Below are positions 1 to 12,339 of a stretch of 64,000 nucleotides of DNA, piece by piece. Under the pieces are notes generated by a model, which did not search any database, had not been told where the DNA came from, and saw nothing but the letters and a program-made list of their open reading frames with translations. The translations under genes were made by a program, and so were the position numbers. Each line of letters begins with the position of its first letter. Position 1 is the first letter of the stretch. Location of the stretch: positions 823,347 through 887,346 of the forward strand of contig CAUYUJ010004558.1 of NCBI GenBank assembly GCA_963575745.1, read 5' to 3'. This DNA is from Prorocentrum cordatum. Taxonomy: Eukaryota; Sar; Dinophyceae; Prorocentrales; Prorocentraceae.

Positions 1-380
1 GTTGGGTGTTTTTTGTGCTTTTGTTGTTATTGGACATGGGAAGATTGAAAAGGCGAGAAGCCAAAAAAATAAAAAGCCGAATGAAAATGCATGACGTGTG
101 CCTCCCATGGCCATCTGGGGAAGACCCTTGAGGTTTTCTTGGGACTTCCATCGGGCTTCTGGTCCATTGTGGGAATCGCTGCGAGGCTTCTGAGGCCTCC
201 GCGGCGTCCAGAAGAAAGCGGGCGGCTGGCCGGGGAGGCTCAGGAGACCGTCCGAAAGGTGCTCTGGAGCGGGAGGGGCCCGTTCGAAAAGGGTCCCTGG
301 ATTGTCGGATTTTCGGGCGAGGGGGAGGGGCATCCAGAGGGGGGGGTACATGCAGGATGTATAATTACAGGAAGATGCAC

Positions 381-493
381 GCAAACACACACACACACAC
401 AGATCTCTCTCTCTCTCTCTGTTTCCCGCTCCTCTTTTCTGACGTGGTCGGCCCGCCCACTGCCCTCCGCGACGACGAGGATCACCGCGACGA

Positions 494-537
<44 letters not shown>

Positions 538-545
538 TCCACGAC
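381..545. repeat. (AC)n-(TC)n and (GAC)n microsatellites
   Basis: A short ACAC run followed by TCTC lies at about 383-420, and an almost pure GAC/ACG run lies at about 490-540. Apart from these, bases 1-747 show no convincing gene; the open frames here encode only Thr/Asp/Val runs from the repeat. Confidence 0.85.
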
Positions 546-747
546 GTCGACCTCGACCACGACCACCGCGACGCCATGGCGACGACGACGGTCCGACTGC
601 GACGGCGACGGCGACCGCCGCAACGACGGGGGCGGCGGTTGCAACGGCTACGGCGAACCGCCGGACCGACCTCCGCCGGCCGTACGCGAGTTCGCGCCCA
701 CAGGAGCAGCGGCAAGCGTGGCAGCTGCGCCTGCAGGAGTGGACTGC

Positions 748-918
748 ACGTAAGAGTGACCCTTCGCCCGCGTGACCTCTGGTGCGGGCCAACTGGGGTC
801 CCCCGATCGCCGAACGCGATGCGATAGCAGGGCCTTGTGCGCTTGGGTTTGGCCCCCCCCGCGCTCCTCAGAAAGTCGCGCACCAAAGGTCACTCTTGCC
901 TAGGATCACCCTTGCGTG
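748..918. mobile_element. MITE-like element, family 2, copy 1
   Basis: About 171 bp with imperfect terminal inverted repeats. The left end reads CACGTAAGAGTGACCC, and the right end read on the other strand is CACGCAAGGGTGATCC. A second inverted block, GTGACCTCTGGTGCG against GTGACCTTTGGTGCG, lies just inside, so the inverted arms extend roughly 43 bp. A related copy is at 3422-3565. It has no coding capacity, and both copies are followed by TA. The transposase superfamily cannot be assigned. Confidence 0.65.
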
Positions 919-3421
919 TAGCCGAAGGAGGAGTTCGTGATGGAGCTGTTTCTGCACGCGGCCGACATCGGCGAGCGCGCGCGCGGGGAGGGGGGGGGCG
1001 GGCGGATCCCTCGACGCCACGATCGAGGAGCGAGGCTTCGACCCTCAGGTCCCAGGCGGCGCCCAAAAAGTGTCGCGGCGGCCGACTTTTCGTAGTTCTC
1101 GGCCTCTGGCGGGACGTTTCCCGGCCCCGGGACCGTCAAAAGACGGCGCGGGATGAAAAATTGGCCCCGGGGAAGGAGTCGAGATTCTTGGAGGCCGACG
1201 TCGCGAAGAAGTTGCGACGTCGGAGGGGAAAGGTGGGGGGGGCCCTCGGGTGTCCGGTCGGTTATTTCCTGAGCTTCTAGGGGCTCCGCGCCGCCACGGC
1301 CAGGATCCGCTTGGAAATCCTGGCCGGGGCGTACCCCTGCACGGGTCCAGAGGAGGGGGGGTTCTCTGTCTTCTCTTGGGGGGGGGCGGAGGCGGATGGG
1401 TTATACTCTGGCTGAACTGCTTGCTGGGTATCCATACCCCGTCTCTACCATCGTTTGTGCTTGCATGTGAACTCGTGGTTGCAGCTGGAAGCTGGAACCC
1501 TCCAACGTCTTCGCGTTTCTTCTGTACGTTGACCTGCACCTTCCAACCGAGGCCTTCCGAGTTGCAGGCGCCGCGCGGCAGCGGCCGCGGCAACTGCCGC
1601 GGCAGGCTCGAAAGGTGGTGGTTGAGCGCGGGGTGGGGCTGGACAGACTCTGTGGTTCCCTTATTGAGCCCGTCTGTCGTCTGGCCATCAGATTCGAGCG
1701 TCGCGAAGGAATCGCGGCTCGCGGCTTCGCGCCAGGAGCCTCTCACGGTTCGATCCAGCTCGATATACCCCGCCGAAAGAATCGACCGAAAGGTCCGCTC
1801 GCGATTGTTCACACCAGTGAGATTTTTGTCAAGATGGCGAAACTTGCGGGGGGGGGGGGCAGGGTTCTCGGAGGTCACCTCAGAGCCTTCTTCGGGGCGT
1901 TCTTGTGGCTTCTCGGAGCCATGTTGGAAACATCTGGGCCTTGTGGCCATCTAGTGCCACCGTAGTCCTGCTAACGGCCCGCGGCCCTCATGGTCCAGAC
2001 CCCCAGGAAGGTCTACCCCTCCCGGGGGGGTAGGTATACTTTGTGTAAGAGCTGGGGCATTAAACTTCCGACGTCCAGGGGGCTGCTGGGAGCCCGACCG
2101 CTCGGCAACAGAATTGGCTGGATCCCGGGTTCACTCGTCCGTTGGATGGGCTCAGACGTCAAAGGGGCTCACAAGGTGCCCTTGAGGGGAGACATAGAGC
2201 AAGACAGACACGCGAGACAGGAGAGGGGATGGTAGTGCGAGACGCAACCAGCGCGCAAAACAAGCCGGCGTGCGATGTTCACCTGCGTCTTCAGACGGCG
2301 ATATGCTCGCCATTTCTTCCAACCGATCTTGCGCCACCCCAGACGCGGATCGACCTCACTCAGCACCGCCTCCGCGACCCGCGGTCCTATCCCCCGCGGC
2401 TCAGCGCCCCAAGTCCAGGAACGGCAGGAGGAGGAGGCGGAGGCGGAGGATCAGCAGCAGCAGGAGAACGAGGAGGCGAGAGCGAGGAGGAAGAAGAGGA
2501 GCAGGAGGAGTAGATAGAACGTCGGCGGCGCGCCAGGGACAGCAACCAGAGAAGGAGAACAATGGGCGAGGAGGGGGGCAACACTGGGCGTGTACGCCAG
2601 GGACCAGGACGCCCGCTGTGTTCTCAAACGAGGCCCATGCGCTCGGCCCAGACCAGTCGCTGAGTAGCCTGCGAGCGCAGCATCAGGTGCGGCAGAGCCC
2701 AGGCGATGCCTAGAACCCAGCTCAGCCCAGTACAGTCAAGACGTGGAAGCAAGGACCACGCTGGCTTCAGGCGGGACTCTGGTGTTCGGGGCGCTCCTTG
2801 GAATCATGTCGGGGAACCCATTCGCGGCCGAGGCTCGCCGTCGCTAGAAGAGCACCTTCATTCCTTATCCAGCGTTCATTGTGGTAGCACAATGGCTGTA
2901 TCCCGGCGCAGACCACAGCCAGGACGCACGCAGAAGAGAGGGCGTGGCTCGAGGCGGAGGAGAGGAGAGCAAGGAGAGGGCATGGCTGTAGGAGCAGCAG
3001 CAGCAGCGGCGGCGGGAGCCGAAGCTAGAGCAGAGGCAACAGCAGGAGCCAGAGACGCAGCGGGAGAACTGAGGGGCGCAGCGTGATTGTGGAAGGCAGG
3101 GGAGAGTCGGAAGAACGGCCGGCGCACGCCCAGCGCGAACGGCGAGGCAACGCCACCCTGCCGTTCACCCAGTGGTGCAGGTGGAACCGGCTCGTGCAGC
3201 AGGAGTCCGCGAGGGAGCAGCGGCGCAGAGAAGGGTGAGATGCGGAGGCTTCGGGTCTGGAGGGGATGCAAGGCCTGGCTGTGCTCTCGGCAGTCCACGC
3301 TGCCGCCGCCCTTCTATCGCATCGGAGTGCGCAGCTCCTGCTGGCAGTGCTCTGGCCGCGGAGCTCTGTGGACCCAGGGGTGCACAGGCGATCTCCTTAC
3401 CTTCTCCCCTCCTCTCGGCTG
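919..3421. other. No convincing gene; dispersed-repeat copy and purine-rich patch
   Basis: About 1080-1200 carries one copy of a dispersed motif (a 'cggcctctgg...gacgaaaa...ggccccggggaaggagtcgag' type sequence) seen again near 19140-19250, 20500-20600, 20650-20730 and 60840-60930. About 2420-2520 is rich in GGA and GCAG. Otherwise I see GC-rich sequence with overlapping open frames on both strands and no recognisable domain. Confidence 0.5.
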
Positions 3422-3565
3422 CGCGTAAGAGTGACCGTTTTCCGGAGTGACCTTTTGCGCGGGTCCACAGGTGCCTCCCGAGCAGTGTCTGGCGCGCTTG
3501 GGTTCCCCCCCCCTGCAGGAAGCCGCGCACCAAAGGTCACCTCTGCCCAGGGTCACTTTTCCGTG
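3422..3565. mobile_element. MITE-like element, family 2, copy 2
   Basis: About 144 bp, homologous to 748-918. It shares the core 'gcgcttgggtt', a C-run and 'cgcgcaccaaaggtcac', and has the same type of inverted ends (left CGCGTAAGAGTGACC; right, complement, CACGGAAAAGTGACCC). It is followed by TA at 3566-3567 and is shorter than copy 1 by an internal deletion. Confidence 0.6.
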
Positions 3566-3844
3566 TAGCCGATCCTTGAAGTTCATTTGGGCACAGTTGG
3601 GGCCATCGTCGGGCCTTCTGGAACGTTCCAGAGAGGGCCTCGCTTTCGGCGCCTTCGGCGCATCCTCGCCCTCGGCAAGGAGCGGCGGTTGGCCAGAGGA
3701 AAGCCAGCGGAACTAAAACGCCATCTAGGGCCATCTTGGTCGCTCCAAAGCGTCGCGCCCCACCCCTGTCCAGACCCAGGGAAGGGGTAAGTGGAGGGGT
3801 CAAGCTACCACCACCACCACCACCCGAAGGACGGCCATCTCGCT

Positions 3845-4855
3845 CACTCCCACCCGCCTTCCCACCACATACGCAGCACCCGAGTCTCAGCATTGGCAAG
3901 GGCCGCCATCGACAAGCATCGGGAACCAATGCAGACGCCAGCCAGGCGCGCGACACCCGCGAGGTGCACCGCGCGTGCCAGGGCACCCTTTTATCATCCC
4001 TGTCAGACAACGATGCTAATGATCGCGGGGCGCTGGAGCGAGGGCTTGCCGCAATGTGCACTGGGCATTGGTTTCTGATAGGGACGGTGGGCCTGCACAC
4101 ACCAGGCAATGTGCGAGTCCCCACGCCGTCCCTTCCAAGAAACGATTTGACGTGATCGCGGGGCCAAACATGATTTAGATTTTGTCGCAGAGTGCAGTGT
4201 CGATTGGCGTTGAACAGGGGTGCGTGGGGAGGGCATTGACTCGGGCTGGGGATCGGCAGAGTGGGTGAGGGAGGCGGGGTACTGACAAGGAGCAGCGTTC
4301 AAGCTCCGGGGGGGAACGCCACAAGATTTGTCGCTCACTCCCGCGCGCCAACTCTCATTCGAACGACAAGCACCCGAGACTCAGCGTAGGCACAGGTCGC
4401 CATCGGATAGACAGCCATTCGGGACCATGTAGACGCCAGGTGCGCGACGCTCGCGAGGTGCCCCAGGGCCACCCAGGGGCCCAAGCGTGCCAGGCGCGCT
4501 TGGTGCGCGAGATGCGCCGCGTGCGCCAGGTGTGCCACGTGCTCCGGCCGCGCCAGGTGTGCCAGGTGCGCGACGCGAACAGATTGCGCCAGGTGCACCA
4601 GTCCGCGTGACAGCACACATCGGGCAGTACGTCGACACCTCCACCACCCCTGCCCACAAGAAACACTGCAGCGATGCGTCGGGGTGGCCAGTCTGGGTTG
4701 GGTGCGTTCAGCCGCAATCAGTTTCCATTGGCTTCTGATGTGGGTAGTGTGCCAGCACACAGCGGGCAAGTATGATCTCCCCCGCCATCCCTGTCTATGC
4801 AAGGTGCTCGCGGGTCGCCCGCTCATGATTCAGATTTTGCCGCCACCTGCGCTCC
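3845..4855. repeat. Diverged tandem duplication (~0.5-kb units)
   Basis: Unit 1 (about 3845-4195) and unit 2 (about 4335-4855) share several blocks in the same order. These are 'cacccgag.ctcagc', 'gtcgccatcg', 'cagacgccag' with 'gcgcgacac/gctcgcgaggtg', a block around 'cattggtttctgat', and an end block 'catgattTagattttg'. Unit 2 also contains an internal expansion of GTGCGCCAG-like words at about 4440-4610. No coding sequence is evident. Confidence 0.6.
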
Positions 4856-5125
4856 TCAATTGATGTTCTTCACTCGGACGGTGTTGGGGGCGAAGTGGGG
4901 CGAGTGTTTCCTGGTCCGCGGCCGGTCGAGTCGGGGGGGGGGAGGCAAGGAGCAGTGATAGACCCTTCTCCGAAGAGGGAGACGAGGGGGCGCTGGCCTG
5001 GAGCCCTTCGATTTGGATCCCTTCTTGAATTCCTTCGAGCATCGATGTTGAGTTGCTTGCGAGGATGCCTTCGGCTTGGACTCCTGTCACTCCGAGGGCC
5101 GCCCCACCCGAAGCCGGGCCGCCCG

Positions 5126-5352
5126 CCTGCTGTCTGCACGCACGAAATGGGTACAAAAAGAATGGGTACAATGCGCAACAGCAGGTCCTGCTCATCTTGA
5201 ACAGGACTCGCTGTCCGCGCCGCCGCGGCCTGTCTCCATTTGAGACAGAAGGCCGCCTGCCCAACAGCGGCCGCTGTTAGTTCGGGACAACACTTGCTGT
5301 TGGGCTTTGTGCCCATTGTTTCCGTGCCCATTTCGGGCGTCCGCCTGCTGGC
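5126..5352. mobile_element. Foldback / MITE-like element with long inverted arms
   Basis: The left arm (about 5126-5190) and right arm (about 5281-5352, read on the other strand) share 'gcacgaaatgggtac'/'gcccgaaatgggcac', then 'aatgggtaca'/'aatgggcaca', then 'caacagca'. The arms are about 65 bp, and the ~90-bp loop holds a second strong hairpin at 5225-5256 (GCGGCCTGTCTC against GAGACAGaAGGCCGC). It looks like a non-autonomous foldback transposon. No target-site duplication was identified. Confidence 0.65.
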
Positions 5353-7811
5353 AGACTTCCGCTCTCTCGCGGAGGCCGCGCGCGCCCTGCGCCATGCGCC
5401 CCGTCGGCCCGCGCTCCGGCTGCCACGCGGAGGCCGCCAGACCTTTTGGGGGCAAGGCCAGGAGAAGGGCGAGGACCAGAGGGGGCGCGGGTGTCATGGC
5501 CAGGGCCATGATGTCTGCCAAGCTGTTCTAGTCTCCTCCTCTTCTTGTCGTCATTATTACTCTTATGCTATTATGATTGTTACATCCCCGTGAAAGCAGT
5601 TTATGAAAAAAAGTGGCACAGGGATGGAAGCCGAAAAGATGTTTAGTCAGACCAGGCGGGGCCCGTCGCATCAAGTAGCATCCGCCGATCAATGTTACGG
5701 AAAAGCGTTTCCTCTGCATTGCGCGTTGCATGTTAGCCATCCGATTGCTGGGAACGAAATTGCAAAACAGCACGTGGAACCGCCCACGCCAGCGGCATTG
5801 TGAAGTTTCAACTTGGAAGAGCACCCAGGCATTAAGTGGCGCCCGCCTCCCAATGTTGCCACTGGGCGCGCAAGCCCAAAGTGTGGCATATCAATGACCT
5901 GGCCCATGGTGCACGCCTGCGCACGCTGCCATTATTGTCGTTATTGATAGCATTAGTTGCAAATGGCATTCTTGGTAGTGCTATCATTGAGATTAGTAGT
6001 ATTATTGATGTCACGATTAGTGATATGGTTATTGTTATTTCAAGCCGTTCCCGGGGCCCCGCCCCGTCCGCGCAAATGCCTCAGGCGCCACGTTCTGCGA
6101 CCCCCCCTCCTTGGACACCCCCCCTCCCTTTTGGACGCGCCCGAGCCTGCGAGGAAGCGGGTCTTGGGACGCCAGGGCCTTCTCCAGGATCGGCGCGCCG
6201 TCCCAGGCAGTTTAATTCCGGCGGCCCAGGGTCGGAACGGACGAGAGGGGGGGGGGGCATTGAGAAACGGGGGGGCATGAGATCTGCCGCATGCGGTTGG
6301 TTCCGAGTACGCCGCCCGGCGCATTCCTCGATGCGTGGCCGCCTTTGGCGCCGGGAGGCGCTGAGAAAACCAGCGGCGTGAGCTGATTCGCTACCTCCCG
6401 CCCCTTTGCTATCCCTGCCCCGTTTTCGCCCACCCCGATCGGGGAAGGCCCCCGGAGGCCGAGTTCGGCGAAAAAGTTCTTTGGGCCCCTTTCCTCCATC
6501 TGGGCCTCGCAGCTGTGGTCCGAATAAACGAGATCGGAGGAGCACACCGCATTGCCGATACATCGCCGAAGCGGCTCGATGTTGAGCCCGATGCGGCTCG
6601 ATGTGGAGCCCGATCGACTCCACGTCGATGCCTTGGCGAGGCGGCGCAATCCTCCGACCCCACCTATTCGGACTCCACCTTGGAGGCTTCTACTCCGGGG
6701 TCCCGAATTTCGGGAGGGAAGCACTTCCTTGACACTCCCCCTCTAACCCAAATTCAACGTTGGCACACGCGGGGGAGACTGCGGTCGAAGTGCAACTGAT
6801 TCAACCCACCGCCAACATTGATGATTTGGGGGGTGGCATTCACAGATGAATGTGGCATGAGAGTTCGCTGATCTCTTCCGAGGCCTATTCGTCATGGCGG
6901 CCCGGGGCCGCTCGCCTGACAGGACGCGTGCGCGCGCGCGCGCGCCCGCGGCGGCGGCCCGCCATGAGCTCTGCCGCTGGCCGCCCCGCCCGCGGCCGCT
7001 CGGGCGGGCGGCTCCTCCTGCCACCGCCACGAGGGGCCGGGCGCTGCCAGGAGGGGCCCTGGCCCAGGGCGGCCCCAGCTTCCCCAGGGAGGCACCAGCA
7101 GGGTTTCCAGGGCTCCCCTCGCGCGGCCCCAAGGGGCCCTGGGCCTCGTGCGGAGTGTTATGGAAGCCGCTTTGGGGGCCCCAAAGAGGCCTGGCTCCGG
7201 AGGGCTCCGGAGGCCCCAGATTGGCGCGAAAAGTTGGGAGCACCTTGGGCCTCGGACCTTCGCCCACTTCTGGCAGCACCCGAAAACGGGTCGGCCACGC
7301 GTGGGCGCACGCCGGCGTCGGTGGCATCCCTCGCCGTCCCTCGGCGACGGCGTCCTTCGCCGCGGCTTGCGAGCGACAGCCCCCCCCCGCACCCGCAGGG
7401 CCCCGCGAACGGAGGCCTTGATCAACCAGGACAGTTCGGCACGCCCGAGGGAGCTGGGTGCTGGCGCTGACTGCGCCAACGCCGATGCTGACGGCATTGA
7501 CGGCATTGAGCGCAGATGGCGCTGACGGTGCTGGGCGCTGACGGTGCTGGGCGCTGACGGCGCTGGGCGCTCGCTCCAGGCCGATGCCAGGGACACCCGC
7601 GCTCCCTTCGGCGAGCTCCTCCTCGACAAGGACATCGAGCCGCCTCTCGAGGGCTCGCGCGCGCACGCGAAGGGCCAGGGCCCCCAAGGGACGCTGGCGG
7701 AGGCCAGGGCTCCCTTCCATCCAGCCGCGCCAGTCCGTGGCGCCGGGCGCGGAGGCAGCGCCAGGGGGGAGGAGTACGAAGAGAGGGGAAAGGCGAGAGG
7801 GAGATTAGCGT
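5353..7811. other. No convincing gene
   Basis: GC-rich sequence with long overlapping open frames on both strands, typical of GC-biased non-coding DNA. A small tandem run of CGCTGACGGTGCTGGG-like words lies at about 7500-7570, and a short duplication of 'cggctcgatgt.gagcccgat' lies at about 6570-6620. I recognise no protein domain. Confidence 0.5.
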
Positions 7812-7992
7812 GCCGCTCCGCCGGTTCTGGCCCACTACGCTTCGGCGCGGCACGCGAACCACGTCCCAGGCCCCAAGCATCAACGTCCCGAGCTTTACCC
7901 CGCCTCCCGCCCCGCGCAGCGGAGCGACACGCTATCCGCTTGCAGGGCAGGGCGCGTCGCTGGAGCCGCCGCCGCGACACAGTCACCAGAAG
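7812..7992. repeat. Dispersed repeat pair, copy 1
   Basis: This ~180-bp stretch is clearly homologous to 19799-19985. Shared blocks include 'ttctggcc', 'cacgtcccag.ccccaagc', 'caacgtcccgagc', 'atccgcttgcagggca' and 'gccgccgcgacac'. No inverted termini are obvious. It is probably an old mobile fragment. Confidence 0.6.
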
Positions 7993-8529
7993 TTCATGAC
8001 CATAGGGGAGGAGTTGGGGGCGCGCGTAACGGGGGTCAGCGCTAACTGGGGCCAGCCTGTCCCCTCCGATCCCCTCTGGCTGAGCCGGGTTTGGGAGCCA
8101 CGTGGAGCCGACCCCTTATCACCTCTTTCTGCTGGCCTGGGTTTGGAAGCAACTGTTCGGCCAGTAGGGGGTTGAGACATGGCCTCGGTTGACTTGGTTT
8201 GCGCTGACCCCCTGTGTAGCTGGTCCCCGAGGAACTTTCGTTGGTCGTTGGAAGCATATTGTTCCCGAAACAGTGTTTGCATTTAGGGGTTCTTATTCTG
8301 TTCTGGGGAACTGGGCCGTATCTTCGGTCTGGCGGCTATATGGCCGCCGTCGCCGCCCCCTTCCCGCCTCGTCGCCGCCGGTCGTCTGGGCCGTGTCTTC
8401 GGTCTGGCGGTTATGTGGCCGTCGTCGCCGCCCCGTCGCCGCTCGTCGCTGCCGTTAGATTCCCTTGTCGAAAAAATATCCCAGAGCGACCCTACCTAGG
8501 AGTTGGAGCCCCGAGGAGAGCAATATTAG

Positions 8530-8840
8530 TAGTAACGGTAGACGCCGCTATGCTGTGCTATGATATGCTGTGCTATATTGCGCTGTGCTATGCTAAGCTA
8601 AGCTATGATATGATATGCTATGCTATGCTGCGCTATGTTGTGCTGTGCTATGCAATGCTATGATATGCTGTGTTATGTTATGTTGCGTTATCATATGCTG
8701 CGCTATGCTATGATTTGTGTTGTTATGATGTGCTATGCTATGATATGTTGTGATAATGCTGCGCTCAGCTGAGCTAGGCTAAGCTAAGCTGAGCTAAGTT
8801 AGGCTAGGCTAAGCTAAGATGAGATAAGCAAAGCTAAGCC
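8530..8840. repeat. Degenerate pentanucleotide array (TATGC/TGTGC/TAAGC)
   Basis: About 300 bp follow a 5-base period: mainly TATGC, TGTGC and TATGA at first, changing to TAAGC and TGAGC after about 8760. It is non-coding. Confidence 0.85.
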
Positions 8841-10131
8841 AAGGGGGCGCAACTGGGGGAACCGCGGGGCGGATACTGGGGGAACCGCGCGGGGCGGTGT
8901 GCACTGCCCGCCCCTTTTAGAAAGAGAGCAAGAACCCTCTAGGCAGAGCCTAGGTAGGGAAATAGACTCTACCCCCCCCCGGATTATCGGTACCCTTTTT
9001 TCGTATTGCGGTTTACATATGAGTTTGCCGAATCGTCAATCCGAAATATGAACTCATACCATCCCAGCCAACCGGTATCGACCCCCCCGCCAACCGGTAT
9101 CACATGATCGCCCCGCGCGCGCGCGACCTTGGCTTCATTACCGAGCACAACGCTGCCTGGGTCGACACTATGGGTTGGGCTACTACGTGGAAGTGCATGG
9201 AGAGGAGGGCGCAGGCATTTCTGGGGTTGCCTCCGCACCGTGAGATTGCATTCCTCGCGGGCGCGCACGAGCCTAGCATGCGCGGTCGGGCCGTCCTTCG
9301 GGCCTCGGCCGCGAGCGGCCCGCGGCGAGGGGCGTAACCTGCTAGCGCGATGCGAGGGGGCGCCTGCCCAGCGAGGAACGCATTCAGGATCTTATCGCGT
9401 AGATTCTACAGCGTGCTGAAACACGTCGTCCAGTCGTCACTGAAACCGCGCAATCGCGACGAAAGGCACCCTGTCTGCCTGTCCACAGTTATTTGTGGGA
9501 GGTGCCCGACATGATGATGGCAATGATGATGGTGGTGAAGATGACGTTGCACATCGCATTACCAGGATCATAGCAGCATGCCGTTGCTGTGATTGGCGCC
9601 GCCAGATGACACGGCAACTCCACGCGCTCGACAACTTCCGAGACCTATCATCGCGCAGCGCACGGCCAGTGAAACCAGTCATCGCACCACCACCTCGCCA
9701 TCGCATGCAGTCATGGTTGTTGGTAGGTCGATTCTGCTACATCAAGGGCGCTCTTGCGTCCTGTCTGCGCTGCGTCTCACACAACGCGTGCCTTCTATTT
9801 TTTCTTTGTCCAGGACTCGGCATGGTCTCGCGTCCTTTCGGGTGCCCAGGCCAACCAATTCCGAGTGCATTCCATAAGGTATCACGCGACGACCACAGGG
9901 TCACGTCATCGAGCAGGAAAAAGCCGCGAGTCCAACCCATGGACGGATCAAAAATCAAGCGCCCGTGCCGTGTGCATGTCACTCCTGGGCCGCCGCCCAC
10001 GGGCCGGGTGCGCAGCGCGCCGCCATGTCCCCCATGGCCGCCGGCGCCCCTCATTGCAGTTATGTTTTTTGTTTTTTGCCAAGGTCGACAGGCGGCGCCC
10101 CGTTCGCCCGCGCATCCCGCGGGCGCCGCAC
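8841..10131. other. No convincing gene
   Basis: Nothing recognisable. A short motif at about 8964-9000 ('agactctaccccc...tatcgg') resembles 36733-36780. This stretch is upstream flank of the transposase relic. Confidence 0.45.
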
Positions 10132-11475
10132 ATGGCGGGCACGGTCGCGGGGGCGATGAAGGCGATCAAGGCGCAGCGGAGCAGTCCTCGCGGCAAGCGG
10201 CAGGCGGCGTTTCGTCGCCCTGCGGCGGCGCCCCGCAGCGGAGCACCCGCGCGGCCCGCCCCCAAGAGGGGGAAGGGCCGCCCCGTCAGGAAAACGCACG
10301 TGAAGTGGCCCATGAAGGAGAAGGCGGCTAGGATCCGGCACGCCAGGCATGGAACGAAAACGGTGACATCTCGGAGAGAGATGCAAGTCGAGAGCAGAAC
10401 CTCGAAGGACTTGCACAAGGCAAGGCGAGCGACGAGGGCATCGTGGACACGCTGGTCGGCGACGGCATTCTGCAGGACATGACTGGATGGCAGTGCCCCT
10501 TCCGCAAGCATGGAGTCCTCGGGCCTCTGGCGTTCATTGAACGGCGGGGAACGCGGTGCAGATGCCGCGCGAAGAAGTGCCACAAGCTGGTCTTACCGCA
10601 CAGCGGGCACTTGATCTTCATGGTCGGAAGCGGGCCCAGGCAGACCCCTCTCCAAGATCAGGCGGCGGCGCTGCACTGTGCCATCCTGAACGCCCCTTAG
10701 TCCACGGCCCATTGCCTGACGGGCCTGAACCACAAAACGATCAAGGCCATCTACCGCGCGAACGACATGGCCCGCAGTCTCTACGTGTTGGAGATGGAGA
10801 AGTCCATCAAGTTCGGCATTGACCCAGGCAACGCGATGCGGGACGACGTCGAGGCAGACGAGGTTGACCTCAGGAAGAGCATCGTCGACGACGACGGCTC
10901 GTCGCCTCAGGGTGCCACGGCGGCCTCGAAGCAGCGGGGCGGCGCTCAGCAGCGGGGGGCCCCACGGACGCTCATCTTGACGCGTCTGGAACCCAAGCAG
11001 GTGGTGACTCGGGCGCCTGGGCCAGGTCCCATCAGGGAGGGCGAGTGGAAACAGTTTGCGCGGAAGCACCTCCAGCACCGCAACGTCACCCTTCACACGG
11101 ACGGCGCCCGCGCCTAGAAGCTCAAGGTCACTGGGATGTTTCATGACCACGTGGCCCACACGAGGAAGAAGTTGAAGAACAAGAACGGGAAGCCTGCCAA
11201 GCGCAACGGGAAGGTCGTGTGGACCCCCCCCGATGTACGCCAAGGTGTTCAAGCACATCGCCCCAGGGACAAAGAAGGCTGCGAAGTGCACGGGGGGCAC
11301 GCAGGTGGTCGACCGCTTCTGGCAGCTTCTGCGCAGCTACCTGAAGTGCAGGTCTGGGGCCGATGGTAGGGCGTCCTTGCACGACCGCACTCGGTCTGCT
11401 CAGTGGGCCCATTGGCATCGGGCAGACGATGCTTGGTCCAAGACGGGAGAGATGCTGAAGCACATGTGCAAGTGA
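10132..11475 (+). pseudogene. ISXO2/IS1595-like (Merlin-type) transposase, disrupted
   Basis: A transposase relic spread over two frames. An N-terminal basic stretch begins at ATG 10132 (frame 1). The frame then changes near 10400-10420 into a zinc-ribbon-like part ('WQCPF...RCRCRAKKCHK', 10485-10590). The catalytic core shows 'VEADEVDLRKS' (about 10848-10880), 'LHTDGARA' (about 11088-11112) and 'QVVDRFWQLLRSYLKC' (about 11302-11350), which match the DDE-type ISXO2 pattern EADE, HTDG and N-x-E-x-FW. It ends 'RSAQWAHWHRADDAW' with TGA at 11473. Breaks: in-frame TAG at 10698 and 11115, and a frameshift at the C-run 11223-11230. Related domains are frequent in dinoflagellate genomes (family knowledge). 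No terminal repeats were found. It is inactive as it stands. Confidence 0.72.
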
Positions 11476-12339
11476 GCGCACACTTGCGCGGGCGCGTCGA
11501 CCTCGCCCGCGCGCGGGCGGCGATACAGACCGCTAGCGCCATCACAGGGCGCGGGCGTCTGTTCGCGGAGAAGTTCCGCTGTTGCGGGCCATGTGATCGC
11601 GCCGATGCAGGCGCGTCGGGGATATCAGATCTGCACCTTGGTGGAGTGCGATCTGTTTCGTGGACATGAAGAACAGAAGCGCCAGTGTCGTCGTGATCCG
11701 CGACGTCAGCTGCGGCGTCGCAACGTTATGCAAATAATGCAGTGCCGAGGAGGGAGATTCGCCGCAGGCGGGTGAGTCAGGTATGTAGCACTACGGAGGT
11801 GGATTTTGGTAGGGCGGGCGAGCATATAAATATATACATTTTGGACCACGCAAGTTTCGCACCACCTAGATTGCACGACGTACATGTGTTGCACCACGTA
11901 GATTGCACAACATCGACTGGCCCACATGGATTGCACATCAGATACTGCTAGAGCACAATGTTCGGGGTCCACGCTGTCTTATACGTTTCTTCTAACACGG
12001 TATATGTGGGGCGTTTTCCAGAACGGTGGGCCGAAAGCTTGTATGATTCAAAGGCCCTCATATATCATGTGTCCGTAAACAGCGCACGGTGACGGAGCTC
12101 GCCCCCCCAAATCAATCGCCCATCGTGACCCATCATCGCAAGTGCCTTGGGCTGGTTCGGGCCTTTTTGCCGCATGGATGTTACTATGGCAACGTATGCC
12201 GACCGGCGTGCAACAGGGAGCATGCCGCCCCTTTTGCTGTCCACCCCGCGACTTGGCCTGTTCGACGATGCACGGGACGGCAGCAGGCAGACTCCAAAGT
12301 TGGATCCAGCGTGTCCTTTCTGACAGTCGGCATCAAAGG
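11476..12339. other. No gene seen
   Basis: A short repeated phrase 'ttgcac.acgta.attgcac' occurs at about 11870-11940 (gcaccacctag, gcacgacgtac, gcaccacgtag, gcacaacatcg). It is otherwise unremarkable. Confidence 0.45.

Noticed and set aside
10132-11475. Bacterial contamination carrying an insertion sequence
   Set aside because: No bacterial genes or ribosome-binding sites flank it, ISXO2-like domains are common in dinoflagellates, and the surrounding DNA is continuous with eukaryotic repeats.
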